NCBI GenBank assembly: GCA_023423275.1
Contig: JAFAFW010000104.1
Location: 1-9,434 of the forward strand
Reading direction: 5' to 3'
From: Pseudomonadota bacterium
Lineage (GTDB): Bacteria; Pseudomonadota; Alphaproteobacteria; Rhizobiales; Hyphomicrobiaceae
Length of the DNA stretch: 9,434 nt
Both the position numbers and the translations under genes were made by a program. Positions 7,537-9,434 of the stretch are shown here, one piece after another; position 1 is the first letter of the stretch, and each line of letters begins with the position of its first letter. A model generated the notes under the pieces. It had not been told where the DNA came from. It did no database searches and saw only the letters and a program-made list of their open reading frames with translations.

Positions 7537-8186
7537 TCGAGTTCATCGGCGTCCAGAAGCGCTACCGCGTCCGTGACGGCCACAAGGTGATTCTATCCGA
7601 TCTGACCATGCGCTTGCCGCGGCGGAACATTGCCATCCTCGGCGAGAATGGAGCAGGCAAATCCACCTTGATGCGCATGATCGCCGGTTCCGAGCGAGTG
7701 GACTCGGGAGAGATCAAACGCCATACTAAAGTGTCCTTCCCGCTTGGCTTTGCGGGAAGCTTCAACGGCTCTCTGACAGGCCTGGAAAACGCAACTTTCG
7801 TTGCTCGCATCTATGGGCAGGACACCGAGACGGTGCTGGATTTCGTAAGGGAGTTTGCCCAGCTCGGCGACCACCTGAACATGCCCGTGCGCACTTACTC
7901 CTCGGGCATGCGCGCCCGTCTGGCCTTCGGTGTCAGTCTTGCCGTCGATTTCGAATGCTATCTGGTGGACGAAATCACCGCCGTTGGTGACAGCAGATTC
8001 CAAAAGCGCTCCAAGGCCGCGTTCCAGGCGAAATTGCAGACGGCCAACATCATCATGATCTCGCACTCGACCAGCACGCTGCGCGACTACTGCGATCTCG
8101 GAGCCGTGCTTCACAACGGACAGCTGACCCTCTACGACAGCCTTCAAGAGGCAGTTGCCCAGCATGAGAAGAACCAGAATAGCTAG
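7533..8186 (+). CDS. kpsT: Capsular polysaccharide ABC transporter ATP-binding protein KpsT
   Basis: A 217-residue ABC ATPase that powers the KpsM permease. Walker A is GENGAGKST (37-45), the signature is YSSGMRARLAFG (122-133) with the SSGM form usual in polysaccharide exporters, Walker B is YLVDEI (143-148) with Asp146 and Glu147, and the switch histidine is His178 in MISHS. All catalytic residues are intact. Length matches KpsT, BexA and CtrD. It lacks the C-terminal carbohydrate-binding extension found in some Wzt O-antigen ATPases, so substrate recognition probably lies elsewhere. The ATG at 7533 overlaps the kpsM stop, with AGAGGG about 9 nt upstream. An upstream in-frame ATG at 7470 would add 21 residues within kpsM and is unlikely. 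Rhizobial RkpS is the counterpart. Confidence 0.97.
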   Translation: MIEFIGVQKRYRVRDGHKVILSDLTMRLPRRNIAILGENGAGKSTLMRMIAGSERVDSGEIKRHTKVSFPLGFAGSFNGSLTGLENATFVARIYGQDTETVLDFVREFAQLGDHLNMPVRTYSSGMRARLAFGVSLAVDFECYLVDEITAVGDSRFQKRSKAAFQAKLQTANIIMISHSTSTLRDYCDLGAVLHNGQLTLYDSLQEAVAQHEKNQNS

Positions 8187-8221
8187 GCGCAACCTTGGCA
8201 GCTCCGCACGGTCACTGGACA

Positions 8222-9434
8222 ATGACAACGGACGACATGAAACAGAGCGCAGATAGTGCTGTCGGCAAGGTTCTTTCCTCGGATAAGGCCGCCTCCGCCA
8301 GCAGCACGCACTCGGCCAAGTCGGTCATCCAGCCGAAGAGTGCCACACCTCAGCAAAAGCGCCGTCGCCGGCTGTGGATGTCCGCCATCTTGTTCGTACT
8401 TATTCCCTCATTGGCGGCTACCGCCTACTACAGCTTCGTGGCCGCCAACCAATATGCCGTCGAGGTCAGGTTCGCGGTCCGAGGGCTGGATTCCGCAGGC
8501 GGCCCCGATCTGCTGGGCATGTTCACTGGCGCGGCGACCTCAGGTTCGACGCTGACCGACGCCTACATCCTTATGGATTATATCCACAGCAAGGAGATCC
8601 TTCTGAGGATGTCGCAGGAGTTCAATGTCCAATCGGTGTTCAACCACCCTAATGCCGATTTCTGGGCCGCATTTTCTTCACCCGGAGCGCCCACCGAGGT
8701 GTTTCTGGAATATTGGAAGCGCATGGTGCGAACCAGCCTGGACAGCAGCTCTCGTATTCTCACGGTCGAAGTTCGTACATTTGATCCCGACGATGCTGTC
8801 AAAGTCTCGCAATCTATCCTTGGATTGAGCGAAAAGCTTGTCAACGAGCTGTCCGAGCGTTCCCGGCAAGACGCGGTGCACAGCGCAAACCAGGAAGTGG
8901 CGCGGATGGAAGATCGCCTGCGTCGCAGCGGCGAAGCGCTACGCACCTTTCGCGAAAAACAACAGGACATCGATCCAGCTCTGACTGCACAGGCCAACCT
9001 ACAGCGGCTGTCAGCAATTCAATCGCAGATCAATGAGGCCCGCGCCCGGCTGGCGTCGCAGCGAAGCTATATGCAGGAAACCGCGCCGCCAGTTCAATTC
9101 ACGTTGACTCAGATCAAGGCTCTTGAACAGCAGCTCAAAACAGAGCGTGACCGCCTCGGCCAAGGCGAGGAAACGCCGGGAAAGGCCATCAGCACACTCA
9201 GCGGGGTCGTTGAAGACTATCAATCCCTCATGTTGGAACAGGACTTCGCCCAGAAGGCCTACATCTCGGCCCAGAGTTCGCTCGAACGAGCCCGAGTGAC
9301 TGCCGACCAGCAGCAGCGCTACCTGGGAACATTTGTCCCGCCGCGCAGGCCGGAGACGGCGATCTATCCGATGCGGATGATCAACATCGTGGTGTTCGCC
9401 GTGCTCAACCTCATTCTCTGGGCGATTGGCGTGC
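8222..9434 (+). CDS. kpsE: Capsule polysaccharide export inner-membrane protein KpsE (C-terminus outside the window)
   Basis: The first 404 residues of a polysaccharide co-polymerase-type protein that spans the periplasm and links the KpsMT exporter to an outer-membrane channel. A cytoplasmic tail rich in Ser, Ala and Thr (1-45) ends in a basic KRRRR cluster (46-50), followed by membrane segment 1 (about 51-70). The first periplasmic block includes YAVEVRFAVRG (78-88). Long alpha-helical, coiled-coil-prone stretches rich in Glu, Gln, Arg and Ala occupy about 210-370. The family's proline-rich element PPRRPETAIYP (373-383) comes just before membrane segment 2, which is cut by the window edge. 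Escherichia coli KpsE is about 380 residues, so only a short C-terminus should be missing. It follows kpsT by 35 bp. The start is uncertain: ATG 8222 has no clear ribosome-binding site, and ATG 8237 and TTG 8195 are in-frame alternatives. Rhizobial RkpR is the counterpart. Confidence 0.93.
   Translation, partial: MTTDDMKQSADSAVGKVLSSDKAASASSTHSAKSVIQPKSATPQQKRRRRLWMSAILFVLIPSLAATAYYSFVAANQYAVEVRFAVRGLDSAGGPDLLGMFTGAATSGSTLTDAYILMDYIHSKEILLRMSQEFNVQSVFNHPNADFWAAFSSPGAPTEVFLEYWKRMVRTSLDSSSRILTVEVRTFDPDDAVKVSQSILGLSEKLVNELSERSRQDAVHSANQEVARMEDRLRRSGEALRTFREKQQDIDPALTAQANLQRLSAIQSQINEARARLASQRSYMQETAPPVQFTLTQIKALEQQLKTERDRLGQGEETPGKAISTLSGVVEDYQSLMLEQDFAQKAYISAQSSLERARVTADQQQRYLGTFVPPRRPETAIYPMRMINIVVFAVLNLILWAIGV

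Noticed and set aside
7593..8228. 211-codon minus-strand open frame
   Set aside because: Lies opposite kpsT, whose catalytic motifs are all intact on the plus strand.
1..9434. CRISPR array, tRNA/rRNA genes, insertion sequences or phage genes
   Set aside because: No regularly spaced repeats, no structural RNA signature, and no transposase or integrase motifs seen on either strand.

Overview
The window carries part of a capsular polysaccharide locus, probably from an alphaproteobacterium. The organism call is an inference. It rests on moderately high GC, TTG starts, and the pairing of a multidomain polyketide/fatty-acid synthase and a short-chain dehydrogenase (as in the Sinorhizobium meliloti RkpA/RkpH pair) with a KpsMTE-type capsule exporter. 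I cannot fix family or genus; Rhizobiales, Acetobacteraceae and sphingomonad-like hosts all remain possible.

Layout. Bases 1-5478 on the minus strand are one uninterrupted reading frame for the N-terminal 1826 residues of a type I polyketide synthase, which runs off the left edge. Its visible domain order is ketosynthase, acyltransferase, dehydratase, a methyltransferase-like region with a degraded SAM loop, and the structural half of a ketoreductase. Bases 5479-5927 are a non-coding divergent region with weak promoter candidates on both sides and a 13-bp AT-only perfect palindrome. On the plus strand follow a short-chain dehydrogenase/reductase (5928-6716), the ABC-2 permease KpsM (6751-7536), the ATPase KpsT (7533-8186, 4-bp overlap) and the inner-membrane co-polymerase/export protein KpsE (from 8222, running off the right edge). 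The four plus-strand genes are separated by -4 to 36 bp and look like one operon.

How the genes may work together. KpsM and KpsT form the inner-membrane ABC exporter for a lipid-linked capsular polysaccharide. KpsE bridges the periplasm to an outer-membrane exporter, which would be encoded outside the window. The synthase and dehydrogenase probably build or modify an unusual acyl chain, perhaps the lipid on which the glycan is carried or anchored; this is inferred from context and from the RkpA/RkpH precedent. The ER, catalytic KR and ACP of the synthase, and the usual capsule partners (KpsC/KpsS-like Kdo transferases, outer-membrane exporter, glycosyltransferases), would have to lie outside this window. 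I see no RNA genes, insertion sequences, CRISPR arrays or attachment sites.
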